A DNA stretch of 64,000 nucleotides from Triticum aestivum (Eukaryota > Streptophyta > Magnoliopsida > Poales > Poaceae): the NCBI RefSeq assembly GCF_018294505.1, contig NC_057810.1, positions 210,136,113-210,200,112 on the forward strand, written 5' to 3'. Below, in pieces: positions 9,525 to 20,435 of the stretch; position 1 is the first letter of the stretch, and the number at the start of each line of letters is the position of its first letter. The translations under genes and the position numbers were made by a program. Below the pieces are notes generated by a model. That model searched no databases, was not told where the DNA came from, and saw only the letters and a list, made by a program, of their open reading frames with translations.

Positions 9525-10124
9525 TGTGGCACCGATCAAATTGCTGACGGGTAGTGCTCACCAATCTAGGCTTTGAGTTTCCATGACAATCAATGACAAA
9601 AATCATCTTCAAGTAAAAGATTAATCCGCTCTTTAGTAAAATGCAGAGTCAAATGATTTGATCTCCGATGGCTTAGCGAAACAACTATTTCTAACTATCC
9701 AATAGTCTTTTTTTCTGCAAGATGAAGCCTATGGTAAAAGAAAAAGATTAACATAAAACTCATTATATTGGATATTTGATCATGTTTCTAAAAGCGCTAG
9801 AGAAATTCGATCAGTGATATCTGGTTGCGCTCAGGTCCAAACATTAAGATGTGGGTGTTCAACAAATTAAACCATTGTTTGGTTGTGTAATTGTGTGTCT
9901 GTTTTCAACGGGGCATCCCTTTCCATTAATCGTTCAAAGGAAAGATTAAGAAAAGTTCAATATTTTTGCATTGATGTGCAGCACCTACAACTAAACCCAT
10001 AAAGGGTGCAGTCTCCAAAATAAAATTTCTGTAGCAGAGAAGAAGATACTCATCTCTTGGTTGCAACAGCTAAACAAATCTTGGTAGGAAAATTTTATCC
10101 CTTTGCAGATTGGGCCGCCAATAT
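9525..10124. other. AT-rich intergenic DNA, nothing recognised
   Basis: AT-rich sequence with no ORF of note, no LTR-like ends and no obvious repeat. Confidence 0.5.
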
Positions 10125-10127
10125 TAA

Positions 10128-11434
10128 GAGTATCTCTAGCAGATCCCGAATCCCGCCGACCCGCAAAACGCGTTTGCAGTTCACGGAAAAACGGTTTTGC
10201 AGGCCGGCGCGAACGTTCGCGAGGCAGACCCCCTCCCCCCGTCACGCAAAACCTTAATTTGCACCTCAATTTGCATTTTTTTTGCTTTTTCAACCACATT
10301 GGATACATAGAACATCACCAAATCTTTGCTAGAATAGTAAGACCAAAAAAAACAAGAACCACAATTATGCATTTTAGAAGATTTTCAACTTCCATAACTG
10401 CTCCCACTAGTTGAAGCAATATCTTCTTCATGCACTCATTGTTGATCTGTGGATTCTTGATCTTGCATTCTTCTTCTTTGGTTCTAAAGAAGTAGACATT
10501 GCTTCCCCTCTAGTTGCACATGCATGCGCTTCATTGCCGTCGATTGTACTAAGGAGTGCACGAACCTCTATCAGTTTTCTTTCTATCAATAAATCAACGT
10601 ATTCGCCTTCCCAAAACCAAACTGAGCATCCATCTTCCTACACGCATGATGATGTTCGAAATAAGCTAACATAATGAGCTATCGAAATGAGCTGAATGAT
10701 AACAACACGTACACCGTTGTTTTCGCATTTGAAGAACACCCATTCGGGGTGCTTCGGCGTGCCCGAAGTCAGCCGTAGCACTGTACGCGCGCAGTCGTCG
10801 CATTGTATGAGCGACATCGGCGAGCCACAGAACCTCTGCGCGAGGGCCGAGCCCGGCGGCCGGCCGGCCAAATCCATGTCGGCAAACAGCAGGCGGCGGC
10901 GAGAGGACGAACCCGCACCTGCATGCGGTGATGCGCCTTTGTCGGGGCTGCGCGAGGTGCTCCCCGACCATTCCATCGCTTGGAGCAGCTACCAGCGCCC
11001 GGGAAAGCCAAATCCGGCCACCCGCGATGAAGGGCCGCAGATCCGCAAGTTCCCGGCCTGCCAATGCAGGAGGAGGGGGAGGGGGTGGAGGGCAACCTCG
11101 TGCATGTGGCAGCCTTTCGGCATGCTCCCACCGGTTACTTTCACCGGAATCTTGGGCGGCAGCGGGGCGAGGGGGAGAGGGGAGGTGGTTGGCGGGGAAA
11201 AGCGCGGGCTGAAATGTCCTCCCCACCAGCCGCTCCCGTTATATGCAGGGCACCGACGGACCGGGGGACCCGCGTATTCGCGGGTTGGGATAAAGTTTTT
11301 GTCGCGCCCCTCAAATTTTTTTGCGGGCCGGCCGCGTTTGCAGGGTCCGTTCGAACGGGATTTTCCACGCCGACCCGCATTTTGACGGTTATTTTACAGG
11401 TCGGGACTTTTTATGCGATCTGCTAGAGTTGCTC
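10128..11434 (-). mobile_element. PIF/Harbinger-type element carrying a GRF zinc-finger gene
   Basis: The element is flanked by TAA on both sides (10125-10127 and 11435-11437). The left end reads GAGTATCTCTAGCAGATC, and the right end, reverse-complemented, reads GAGCAACTCTAGCAGATC. Sub-terminal GACCCGC motifs also recur in inverted order. A 3-bp TAA/TTA duplication is the signature of PIF/Harbinger elements. No transposase is visible in its 1307 bp, so it would be non-autonomous. The interior is GC-rich and holds a spliced gene on the minus strand. Confidence 0.7.
10428..10976 (-). CDS. GRF-type zinc-finger protein, two exons
   Basis: Exon 1 is 10976-10715 and exon 2 is 10633-10428 (TGA). 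The 81-bp intron (10714-10634) has GT..AG ends and splits a codon. The joined frame gives 155 residues. A GRF zinc finger lies at about residues 57-100, with Cys59, Cys62, Cys84 and Cys90 and the hallmark aromatic run VWFWEGEYV after the last Cys, reconstituted only by splicing. A basic Lys/Arg-rich tail follows. GRF fingers bind single-stranded nucleic acid in better-known proteins, and many small plant proteins of this kind have no assigned function. The ATG at 10976 was chosen because a TAG lies 15 bp upstream in frame; an internal Met34 is an alternative start. The N-terminal region is Ser/Arg/Gly-rich and looks disordered. The whole gene sits within the Harbinger-type element. No stop or frameshift breaks it. 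Confidence 0.7.
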
Positions 11435-11437
11435 TAA

Positions 11438-12662
11438 GGTTCTCTAGCGTACGGTAGCTACGCTGCACTCCAGTGGCCCCGGTTTTGGATCGTCTAGTTC
11501 CAGGGGGGATCTTGCAGTGGGCGGTGGATCACACCGGGGCATCATACGAGCCATGAGGAGCATGAAAAAGCAAAAGATGGATTAGGCTGTCACAATCACA
11601 CAAGACACAACAAAACGGAAAGCGTCCAACCTAACAGGTAGTGGCTTTCTCAAGGAAAACAAACACACAGGTAGGTGCAGAGAGACAATCGAGGCAATGC
11701 TGGATGAAGAAAAGCCAAACGGTTCCTCCTCACAGCGCGTTCCTCCTCACTGTCTTTTCTCGGCTGAAAGAACTAGTATTTGCATGTTCCTTCACATGGG
11801 AATTTGGGATCTAGTCAAATGACAGCCTGCTGGCCCATGTAGGAACCAGCGAGCTCAAACCATCACACCGTCCAGTTGTCAAAAAAAAAAAAAACAGCCT
11901 GCTGGTCCAAATAGGGAGAGAATCTCCCATTATTAGGGCATATATTAATAAGTAAATAAAATGCAGTGCGTGTTGACTAAATATGCGATTCTTTTTATTC
12001 TTTTTTTGTGCGGGTGACTATATATGCAATTCGCATATGAAACTATTGAATGAAGCAGACTTCCTCGTTCTTCACTCAGTAGCTTTTTGGGGGGCTAAAA
12101 CTTGTAGTATTACACAAACATCCACCAGATTACATTTTGCTAAACACAGTTCAACCGCGTTTGGTGGTCAAGGACCAAACCACAACCCTCTCTTCTAAAC
12201 AAGCAAAATTAGCCAAGTTCCAATTAAGATGGCCATCGATGAAAAAGTTCTCGACATAAAAGTTATTTGCCTCGTCGAGACAAACAAGTTTGCTTTTCGG
12301 GTCATTTCTAGCCCAAAACAATGCGCTGCCAAAAATACCGTCTGAGATGAAGATGGACAGACAATCCGGCCAACGTCCTCCAAAGCCAAAAGTATTGTCG
12401 CCCATGTCCAGACATGTCTGTCCGGACTGTGATCGGACCGGATTGTCTAGTCCTAGCCAAGAAAACACTATCGTCCGTTTCCAGACATGTGTGATGGGAG
12501 GCGCGGGACTTCACCCTCAAAATGGACTCGACTGGAAAAACGCCCAGCGTGAGAGTTCTTTGTCTTGTCGAGCAGAATAAATGTTATCTTTGGGCCATTT
12601 CAATCTGAGGTGGTATGCAGCATGTGGGCCCAAAAACCAAAATGTTGTCTCAGGCCCATGTG
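11438..12662. other. Intergenic DNA, possible old DNA-transposon remnant
   Basis: No gene is recognised. A poly-A run lies at about 11881-11894. The part 12400-12560 is rich in GTCCGGAC-like words and partly self-complementary (CCAGACATGTCTG, GGACAG), which resembles non-autonomous DNA transposons of cereals. I could not find both ends. Confidence 0.35.
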
Positions 12663-12771
12663 TAAGACTACCCACAGTGGAAGTAATATAGGTGGTAACA
12701 TCAATAAAATAGATGATGTGGCAAGTAATTAATGAAGAAAGAGAGACATGTACTAACATAGCTAGTTACTA

Positions 12772-13006
12772 CTACCTTCGTCCTGGATTATAGGGTCCCT
12801 TTGTAGTTTGTGCCAAATTTTGACTCAAGATTTAACTAACAAAATGTTAATGCATGTCAAGAAAAATTATCTCATTGGATTCGTATTCGAACATAGTTTT
12901 CAAAAATATAATGTTTGATGACATGTGTGAACATTTTGTTAGTTTAATTTATGGTCAAAATTTGGCACGAAATACAATGAGGACCAATAAACCCGGACGG
13001 AGGTAG
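12772..13006. mobile_element. Stowaway MITE nested in the outer MITE
   Basis: The 235-bp element has ends CTACCTTCGTCCTGG and, reverse-complemented, CTACCTCCGTCCGGG, with TA on both sides (12770-12771 and 13007-13008). The arms stay complementary for about 45 bp with mismatches (TTTGTGCC / TTTCGTGCC). These are standard Stowaway features. Confidence 0.8.
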
Positions 13007-13104
13007 TAGTACTATGAGTAACATCACACATAACAAGGCAAGATGAGTCTATAACATAATAAATGAAGTGTTGCATGACACTACACATATGTTACTCCCC
13101 ATTA

Positions 13105-13376
13105 GGCTGGTCATAGTGAGAGTAACATAGGTAGTAACATAGATGCCACATAAGCAAAAATGTTGATGTGGCAAGTAGTTAATGAGGAGAGAGGCAAATA
13201 GAGTAACCTAATATATTACCATCACATAGCGCTTTCCAATGTAAAATGAGTCTACAAGACAATAAATGAACATGTGTATGTTACTACACATATGACACTT
13301 CCCACTATAAGGTTGTAACATATAGTACTAACGTATACATGTTACTACTCTAAGTTAGTCCCCACTATGACCAGCC
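13105..13376. mobile_element. Tourist-like MITE nested in the outer MITE
   Basis: The 272-bp element begins GGCTGGTCATAGTG and ends with its reverse complement (CACTATGACCAGCC), with TTA on both sides (13102-13104 and 13377-13379). Its interior (GTAACATAGGTAGTAACATAG) is related to the outer MITE, so related elements are nested. Confidence 0.8.
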
Positions 13377-13452
13377 TTATAGAGGTAGTAACATGGACTA
13401 GTAACATATGCATGTTACTAGTCTAAGTTACTACCCACTGTGGCTAGTCTAA

Positions 13453-13885
13453 ATCCGAGTTAGCTTAGTTTTGCGAAGATTTGGATTTTTTTATGATAAG
13501 TCTAACCGCCTCATAAATGGGTGTGAGGTGATGACCTACTTAACAACAATACACAATCACAAACACATGTACTATCTTTTCATCTATTTTGGCATCTCTC
13601 CCATTTTTTTGTTGCCTCGTTCTTCGTGTTGGAGAGCAGCGAGTCCTGGGGCTCTAGGGGCATTGGATCGACCTAGGGGAACCCATAGCCACCGCACTCC
13701 CTCACGGGGTCCTTATCGCGTGTGTGGGTTTTTAGACCTTCAAAAGTTCTCACCGACGTGTCTTGCATATTGCGCTCCCGGCGACCCCCCTCCCCGCACG
13801 CGACATTGTCTTGTGTATCGCGCTCGACGTCGGGGTACACCATGACGTATTTGTGTGCGAACATACTTTTGGGCATCTCTACCAG
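13453..13885. other. Unassigned DNA upstream of an exon-like frame
   Basis: No gene or repeat is recognised. If the frame starting at 13886 is an exon, the end of this stretch (CATCTCTACCAG) would be the 3' end of an intron. Confidence 0.3.
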
Positions 13886-13955
13886 GGACTAAAGACCAAG
13901 AATCATCATCATCCATCATTTCTGATGACAAGCTTCCAAGCCTCACAGAAGGTAG

Positions 13956-15715
13956 TGTTGGAAGTATGCCCTAGAGGCAATAGTAAATTAGTTATTATTA
14001 TTATTATATTTCCTTGTTCATGATAATCGTTTATTATCCATGCTATAATTGTATTGATAGGAAACTCAGATACATGTGTGGGTACATAGACAACACCATG
14101 TCCCTAGTAAGCCTCTAGTTGACTAGCTCGTTGATCAATAGATGGTTACGGTTTCCTGACCATGGACATTGGATGTCATTGATAACGGGATCACATCATT
14201 AGGAGAATGATGTGATGGACAAGACCCAATCCTAAGCCTAGCACAAAGATCGTGTAGTTCGTATGCTAAAGCTTTTCTAATGTCAAGTATCATTTCCTTA
14301 GACCATGAGATTGTGCAACTCCCGGATACCGTAGGAATGCTTTGGGTGTACCAAACGTCACAACGTAACTGGGTGGGTATAAAGGTGCACTACGGGTATC
14401 TCCGAAAGTGTCTGTTGCGTTGGCACGAATCGAGACTGGGATTTGTCACTCCGTGTGACGGAGAGGTATCTCTGGGCCCACTTGGTAGGACATCATCATA
14501 ATGTGCACAATGTGACCAAGGGGTTGATCACGGGATGATGTGTTACGGAACGAGTAAAGGGACTTGTCGGTAACGAGATTGAACAAGGTATCGGCATACC
14601 GACAATCGAATCTCGGGCAAGTACAATATCGCTAGACAAAGGGAATTGTATACGGGATTGATTGAGTCCTTGAAATCGTGGTTCATCCGATGAGATCATC
14701 GTGGAACATGTGGGAGCCAACATGGGTATCCAGATCCCGCTGTTGGTTATTGACCGGAGAACGTCTCGGTCATGTCTGCATGGTTCCCGAACCCGTAGGG
14801 TCTACACACTTAAGGTTCGATGACGCTAGGGTTATAGGGAATAGATATATGTGGTTATCGAATGTTGTTCAGAGTCCCGGATGAGATACCGGACGTCATG
14901 AGGAGTTCTGGAATGGTCCGGAGGTAAAGATTTATATATGGGAACTCCTGTTTTGGTCACCGGAAAAGTTTCGGGTGTTATTGGTAACGTACCGGGACCA
15001 CCGGGAGGGTCCCGGGGGTCCACCAAGTGAGGCCACCGGCCCCAAAGGGCTGCATGGGCCAAGTGTGGGAGGGAACCAGCCCCATGTGGGCTGGTGCGCC
15101 CCCCACAAGGGCCCAAGGCGCCTAGGGTTTGGGGAGGGGGCTCCTCCACCTTGCTTGGGGGGCAAGTTTCCCTCTCTCCCCCCCTTGGCCGCCACCCTAG
15201 ATGGGTTTGGGGCTGCCGCACCCCTTGGGGTGGGAACCCTAGAGGGGGCGCACCCCCTCCCTCTCCTGTATAAACTTGAGGTTCTGGGGCTGCCATACAT
15301 AAGAGTTTCCACCTCTCCCTGGCGCAGCCCTACCTCTCTTTCTCATTGTCTCTCGCGGTGCTTGGCGAAGCCCTGCTGGATTGCCACGCTCCTCCATCAC
15401 CACCACGTCGTTGTGCTGCTGCTGGATGGAGTCTTCCTCAACCTCTCCCTCTCTCCTTACTGGATCAAGGCATGGGAGACGTCACCGGGCTGCACGTGTG
15501 TTGAACGCGGAGGTGCCGTCCGTTCGGCACTTTGATCTCCAGTGATTTGGATCACAACGAGTACGACTCCTTCAACCCCGTTCTCTTGAACGCTTCCGCT
15601 TAGCGATCTACAAGGGTATGTAGATGCACTCTCCTTCCCCTCGTTTGTATATTACTCCATAGATTGATCTTGGTGTTGCGTAGAAAATTTTGAATTTCTG
15701 CTACGTTCCCCATCA
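13956..15715 (+). repeat. 5' LTR of the deleted Copia element
   Basis: 1760 bp, starting TGTTGGAAGTATGCCCTAGA and ending CCCCATCA. This matches my memory of BARE/Angela-type LTRs. A TATAAAC at 15269-15275 is the likely TATA box. The primer-binding site follows at 15717. Confidence 0.85.
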
Positions 15716-15716
15716 G

Positions 15717-15733
15717 TGGCATCATGAGCTAGG
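15717..15733 (+). other. Primer-binding site of the deleted Copia element
   Basis: TGGCATCATGAGCTAGG directly follows the LTR. It is a degenerate form of the initiator-tRNA-Met complement (TGGTATCAGAGC) usual for BARE-type elements. Confidence 0.7.
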
Positions 15734-17024
15734 TCTATTGCGTAGATTATGTGCACGAGTAGAACACAAAGTAGTTGTGGGCGTTGATTTTGTTCAATAT
15801 GCTTACCGTTACTAGTCCAATCTTGTTTCGACGGTATTGTGGGATGAAGCGGCCCGGACCGACCTTACACGTACACTTACGTGAGACAGGTTCCACCGAT
15901 TGACATGCATTTGTTGCATAAGGTGGCTAGCGGGTGCCAGTCTCTCCCACTTTAATCGGATCGGATTCGATGAAAAGGGTCCTTATGAAGGGTAAATAGC
16001 AATTGACATATCACGTTGTGGTTTTTGCGTAGGTAAGAAATGTTCTTGCTAGAAACCCATAGCAGCCACGTAAAACATGCAAACAACAATTAGAGGACGT
16101 CTAACTTGTTTTTGCAGGGTATGCTATGTGATGTGATATGGCCAAAAAAATGTTATGAATGATATGTGATGTATGAGATTGATCATGTTCTTGTAATAGG
16201 AATCACGACTTGCATGTCGATGAGTATGACAACTGGCAGGAGCCATAGGAGTTGTCTTTATTTATTGTGACCCGCGTGTCATTGAACAACGCCATGTAAT
16301 TACTTCACTTTATTGCTAAACCATTAGCCATAATAGTAGAAGTAATAGTTGGCGAGACAACTTCATGGAGACACGATGATGGAGATCATGATGATGGAGA
16401 TCATGGTGTCATGCCGGTGACGATGATGATCATGGAGCCCCGAAGATGGAGATCAAAAGGAGCAAAATGATATTGGCCATATCATGTCACTTTTTGATTG
16501 CATGTGATGTTTATCATGTTTATGCATCTTATTTGCTTAGAACGACGGTAGTAAATAAGATGATCCCTCATTAAAATTTCAAGAAAGTGTTCCCCCTAAC
16601 TGTGCACCGTTGCGGAAGTTCGTTGTTTCGAAGCACCACGTGATGATCGGGTGTGATAGATTCTAACATTCACATACAATGGGTGTAAGCCAGATTTACA
16701 CACGCGAAACACTTAGGTTGACTTGACGAGCCTAGCATGTACAGACATGGCCTCGGAACATAAGAGACCGAAAGGTCGAGCATGAGTCGTATAGTAGATA
16801 CGATCAACATGAAGATGTTCACCGATGATGACTAGTCCGTCTCACGTGATGATCGGACACAGCCTAGTTTACTCGGATCGTGTAATCACTTAGATGACTA
16901 GAGGGATGTCTATCTGAGTGGGAGTTCATAAGATGAACTTAATTATCCTGAACATAGTCAAAAGGTCTTTGCAAATTATGTCATAAGCTCGCTTTTTAGT
17001 TCTACTGTTTTAGATATGTTCCTA

Positions 17025-18110
17025 GAGAAAATTTAGTTGAAAGTTGATAGTAGTAATTATGCGGACTGGGTCCGTAAACTAAGGAGTGTCCTCGTTGCTT
17101 CGTAGAAGGCTTATGTCCTTAATGCACCGCTCGGTGTGCTGAACGTCAAACGTCATTTGTGGATGTTGCGAACATCTGGTATACACGTTTTGATGACTAT
17201 GTGATAGTTCAATGGTTAATGTTAAATGGTTTAGAAATGAGGCACCGAAGACATTTTGAAATGTCGCGGGACATATGAGATGTTTCGAGGGCTAAAATTG
17301 GGATTTCAGGCTCGTGCCCACGTCAAGAGGTATAAGACCTCCGACGATTTTCTTAGCCTGCAAACTAAGGGAGAAAAGCTCAATCATTGAGCTTGTGCTC
17401 AGATTGTCTGAGTACAACAATCACTTGAATCGAGTGGGAGTTGATCTTCCAGATGAGATAGTGATGTCTCTCCAAAGTCATTGCCACCAAGCTGCTAGAG
17501 CTTCGTGATGAACTATAACATATCAGGAATAGATATGATGATCCTTGAAGTATTCGCGATGTTTGACACCGCAAAAGTAGAAGTCAAGTAGGAGCATCAA
17601 TTGTTGATGGTTAGTAAAACCACTAGTTTCAAGAAGGGCAAGGGCAAGAAGGGATGCTTCATGAAACTGCAAAACAGTTGCTGCTCTAGTGAAAACCCAA
17701 GGTTGAACCCAAACCCGGGACTAAGTGCTTCTGTAATGAGAGGAATGGACACTAAAGCAGAGCCACCCTAGATACTTGGTAGATGAGAAGGCTAGCAAGG
17801 TCGATAGAAGTATATTGGATATACATTATGTTAATGTGTACTTTACTAGTACTCCTAGTAGCACCAGGGTATTAGATACCGGTTCGGTTGCTAAGTGTTA
17901 GTAACTTGAAATAAAGCTACGGAATAAACAGAGACTAGCTAAAGGTGAGCTGACGATATGTGTTGGAAGTGTTTCCAAGGTTGATGTGATCAAGCATCGC
18001 ACACTCCCTCTACCATCGAGATTGGTGTTAAACCTAAATAATTGTTATTTGGTGTTTGCATTGAGCATAGACATGATTGGATTATGTCTATCGCAATACG
18101 GTTATTCATG
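17025..18110 (+). pseudogene. Degenerate gag-protease of the deleted Copia element
   Basis: Broken coding sequence shows the gag start (like SNYADWVR..LR), a zinc-knuckle remnant at about 17725 (CFC.ERNGH) and the protease site LDTGSVA at about 17870. A further stretch matching the segment after the protease (RLAKGEL, HRTLPLP) follows. Many stops and shifts are present. Coding similarity ends at about 18110, where the sequence jumps into the LTR. The leader 15734-17024 is non-coding. Confidence 0.8.
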
Positions 18111-18117
18111 GTTCATC

Positions 18118-19265
18118 CGAGATTGAACAAGGTATCGGCATACCAACGATCGAATCTCGGGCAAGTACAATATTGCTAGACAAAGGGAATTGTATACGGG
18201 ATTGATTGAGTCCTTGACATCATGGTTCATCCGATGAGATCATCATGGAACATGTGGGAGCCAACATGGGTATCCAGATGCCGCTGTTGGTTATTGATCG
18301 GAGAACGTCTCGGTCATGTCTGCATGGTTCCTGAACCCGTAGGGTCTACACACTTAAGGTTCGATGACGCTAGGGTTATAGGGAATAGATATACGTGGTT
18401 ACCGAATATTGTTCGGAGTCCCGGATGAGATCCTGGACATCACGAGGAGTTCCGGAATGGTCCGGAGGTAAAGATTTATATATGGGAAGTCCTGTTTTGG
18501 TCACCGGAAAAGTTTCGCGTGTTATCGGTAACGTACCGGGACCACCGGGAGGGTCTCGGGGGTCCACCAAGTGGGGCCACCGGCCCCAAAGGGCTGCATG
18601 GGCCAAGTGTGGGAGGGGACCAGCCCCAGGTGGGCTGGTGCGCCCCCCACAAGGGCCCAAGGCGCCTAGGGTTTGGGGAGGGGGCTCCTCCACCTTGCTT
18701 GGGGGGCAAGTTTCCCCCTCTCCCCCACCCCTTGGCCGCCACCCTAGATGGGTTTGGGGCTGCCGCACCCCTTGGGGTGGGAACCCTAGAGGGGGCACAC
18801 CCCCTCCCTCTCCCCTATATATTCTTGAGGTTATGGGGCTGCCATACATAAGAGTTTCCACCTCTCCCTGGTGCAGCCCTACCTCTCTTTCTCCTTGTCT
18901 CTCGCGGTGCTTGACGAAGCCCTGCTGGATTGCCACGCTCCTCCATCACCACCACGCCGTTGTGCTGCTGCTGGATGGAGTCTTCCTCAACCGCTCCCTC
19001 TCTCCTTGCTGGATCAACGCAGGGGAGACATCACCGGGCTGCACGTGTGTTGAACGCGGAGGTGCCATCCGTTCGGCACTAGGATCTCCGGTGATTTGGA
19101 TCACGACGAGTACGACTCCTTCAACCCCGTTCTCTTGAACTCTTCCGCTTAGCGATCTACAAGGGTATGTAGATGCACTGTCCTTCCCCTCGTTGCTAGA
19201 TTACTCCATAGATTGATCTTGATGTTGCATAGAAATTTTTTTAATTTCTGCTACGTTCCCCAACA
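18118..19265 (+). repeat. Truncated 3' LTR of the deleted Copia element
   Basis: It corresponds to 14574-15715 of the 5' LTR. It starts at CGAGATTGAACAAGG and ends CCCCAACA before the second GGTAG. The bases before the junction (TCATGGTTCATCCGA) also occur inside the LTR (at about 18221), which suggests that template switching or short homology made the deletion. Confidence 0.85.
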
Positions 19266-19402
19266 GGTAGTGCCGATAACATCACGAAACCTAGCCTTGA
19301 GGATTTATCGAATGATCATCGTGAAGCTATGAGGCATATAAGAAGGTGTGAGAATAGAAGGAGTTGCAGAAGTTCCTTGCAAATTCCAGAAGGATCGTCA
19401 AG

Positions 19403-20435
19403 GTAACATCACCTGGATTGGGGAAATCGAGCCCCCCCCCCCTCATGACGAGCGGGTTAAACCCTCTGTGAGTAATCTTTTTCTCTCCCGAGCAGTGAGC
19501 AGTGAGCTAAATTTAAAGTCATATTATTGATAGTAATAATCTTATATACCAAGCTTTCATGGAAAATACTAAAGCTCAGAAAAATATGCTTGTCGGACCC
19601 AGGATCAGAGATTTGCAAATCTAGCCATTCCATTAGCAAATGCATATAAAAGATTTTAAGACCCTCCACATGTTATATCCATACACGCAACATGCATGCC
19701 ATGTGGGTGAGACCAATAGGTAACACAATATGTTTCTACGACAGAACTGCAACATATATATATATATATATATATACAACAACTCTAAAATGAGTAAAGT
19801 TTAACAACTGGATACAAACAAGGGTCTCATGACCTAGTTGCAGCTCTCATCGAGAAACAAAAACATACCTTAAATAGGTTGATTTAACAAATGCTTTAAG
19901 AAGGCTACGAGAAAATAGACGATGTACATAATCCTTTTCAGACCACTTCCTAGGATAACCATACCTAATGTCGTCCCTCACCACTAGAAATTACCTGTCC
20001 CAAATGCTACCATCCGATTTTTAGAATTCAAATCAAAAGAATAAATAAAGCATGGTGAGTACCGGTTGTATTCGCAACACTTACATCATAAACTAGCTAC
20101 ACATATGCATCAATATCAAAAGAAAGGGATATATGTGGGCCGAACTACAACAACACAAACATTAATACTACGAAAGACTACTTAAGCTACTAATACCAAT
20201 ATTTGGGATAGGGGATAAGAGAGTGCATATGAGTCCATCTATTGAAGCACTACAACATACACCACAATGATCCTCCCTCAACTCACACACGAGGAAGCAA
20301 TCCATGGCCTTTATACTTATCTTGGCAAATTTTATTAATAAACGTTAAAATTTTCTACGATCAAGCAACAATGTACAAGTCATTCATAACAACGAACACA
20401 ACTATTCAAATAGATTTAACCCTACAGGCATGCAC
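19403..20435. other. Unassigned DNA with a TA microsatellite
   Basis: No gene is recognised. A (TA) run of about 23 bp lies near 19754-19776. The start could be intron, if 13886-19402 is an exon. Confidence 0.4.

Larger units (their letters stand above)
12666..13449. mobile_element. Outer Tourist-like MITE (TAA target duplication) containing two nested MITEs
   Basis: The left end is GACTACCCACAGTGG, and the right end, reverse-complemented, is GACTAGCCACAGTGG. TAA flanks both sides (12663-12665 and 13450-13452). The body carries runs like GGTGGTAACATC and CATGTTACTAGTC. It is expanded to 784 bp by the two insertions listed next. Confidence 0.75.
13956..19265 (+). mobile_element. BARE/Angela-like Copia retrotransposon with internal deletion
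   Basis: A 5-bp GGTAG duplication (13951-13955 and 19266-19270) flanks the element. The 5' LTR is complete (13956-15715) and the 3' LTR keeps only its last ~1.15 kb (18118-19265). The internal part stops in the region after the protease. Most of pol and the first third of the 3' LTR are therefore missing, although both outer ends and the target duplication are intact. By my hand count the shared parts of the LTRs differ at about 55-60 positions in 1.14 kb (about 5%), so the insertion is older than the Copia element at 43281-52059. Confidence 0.9.
13886..19402 (+). pseudogene. Exon-like open frame split by a Copia insertion
   Basis: If the Copia element (13956-19265) and one GGTAG copy are removed, one frame stays open from 13886 to 13955 and on from 19271 to 19402, about 67 codons. 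It is preceded by a plausible acceptor (CTCTACCAG) and followed by a plausible donor (AAG|GTAACATC). The peptide is Ser-, Asp- and Glu-rich at first, then basic with paired Arg and two Cys (MRHIRRCENRRSC). I do not recognise the protein. The frame running unbroken across the empty site is the main evidence. With only 67 codons, chance cannot be excluded. Confidence 0.4.

Noticed and set aside
10666..11385. Long alternative frames in the Harbinger-type element
   Set aside because: They overlap the GRF gene in other frames. Only the spliced frame gives a known domain.
12151..12468. 105-codon minus-strand frame
   Set aside because: No motif, in a partly self-complementary repeat-like stretch. 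Not supported as a gene.
14832..15535. Long Pro/Gly-rich open frames on both strands
   Set aside because: They lie in the GC-rich part of a Copia LTR and recur in the sister LTR and in the other Copia LTRs. They are compositional.
19754..19776. TA run as a possible origin or regulatory site
   Set aside because: Simple microsatellite.
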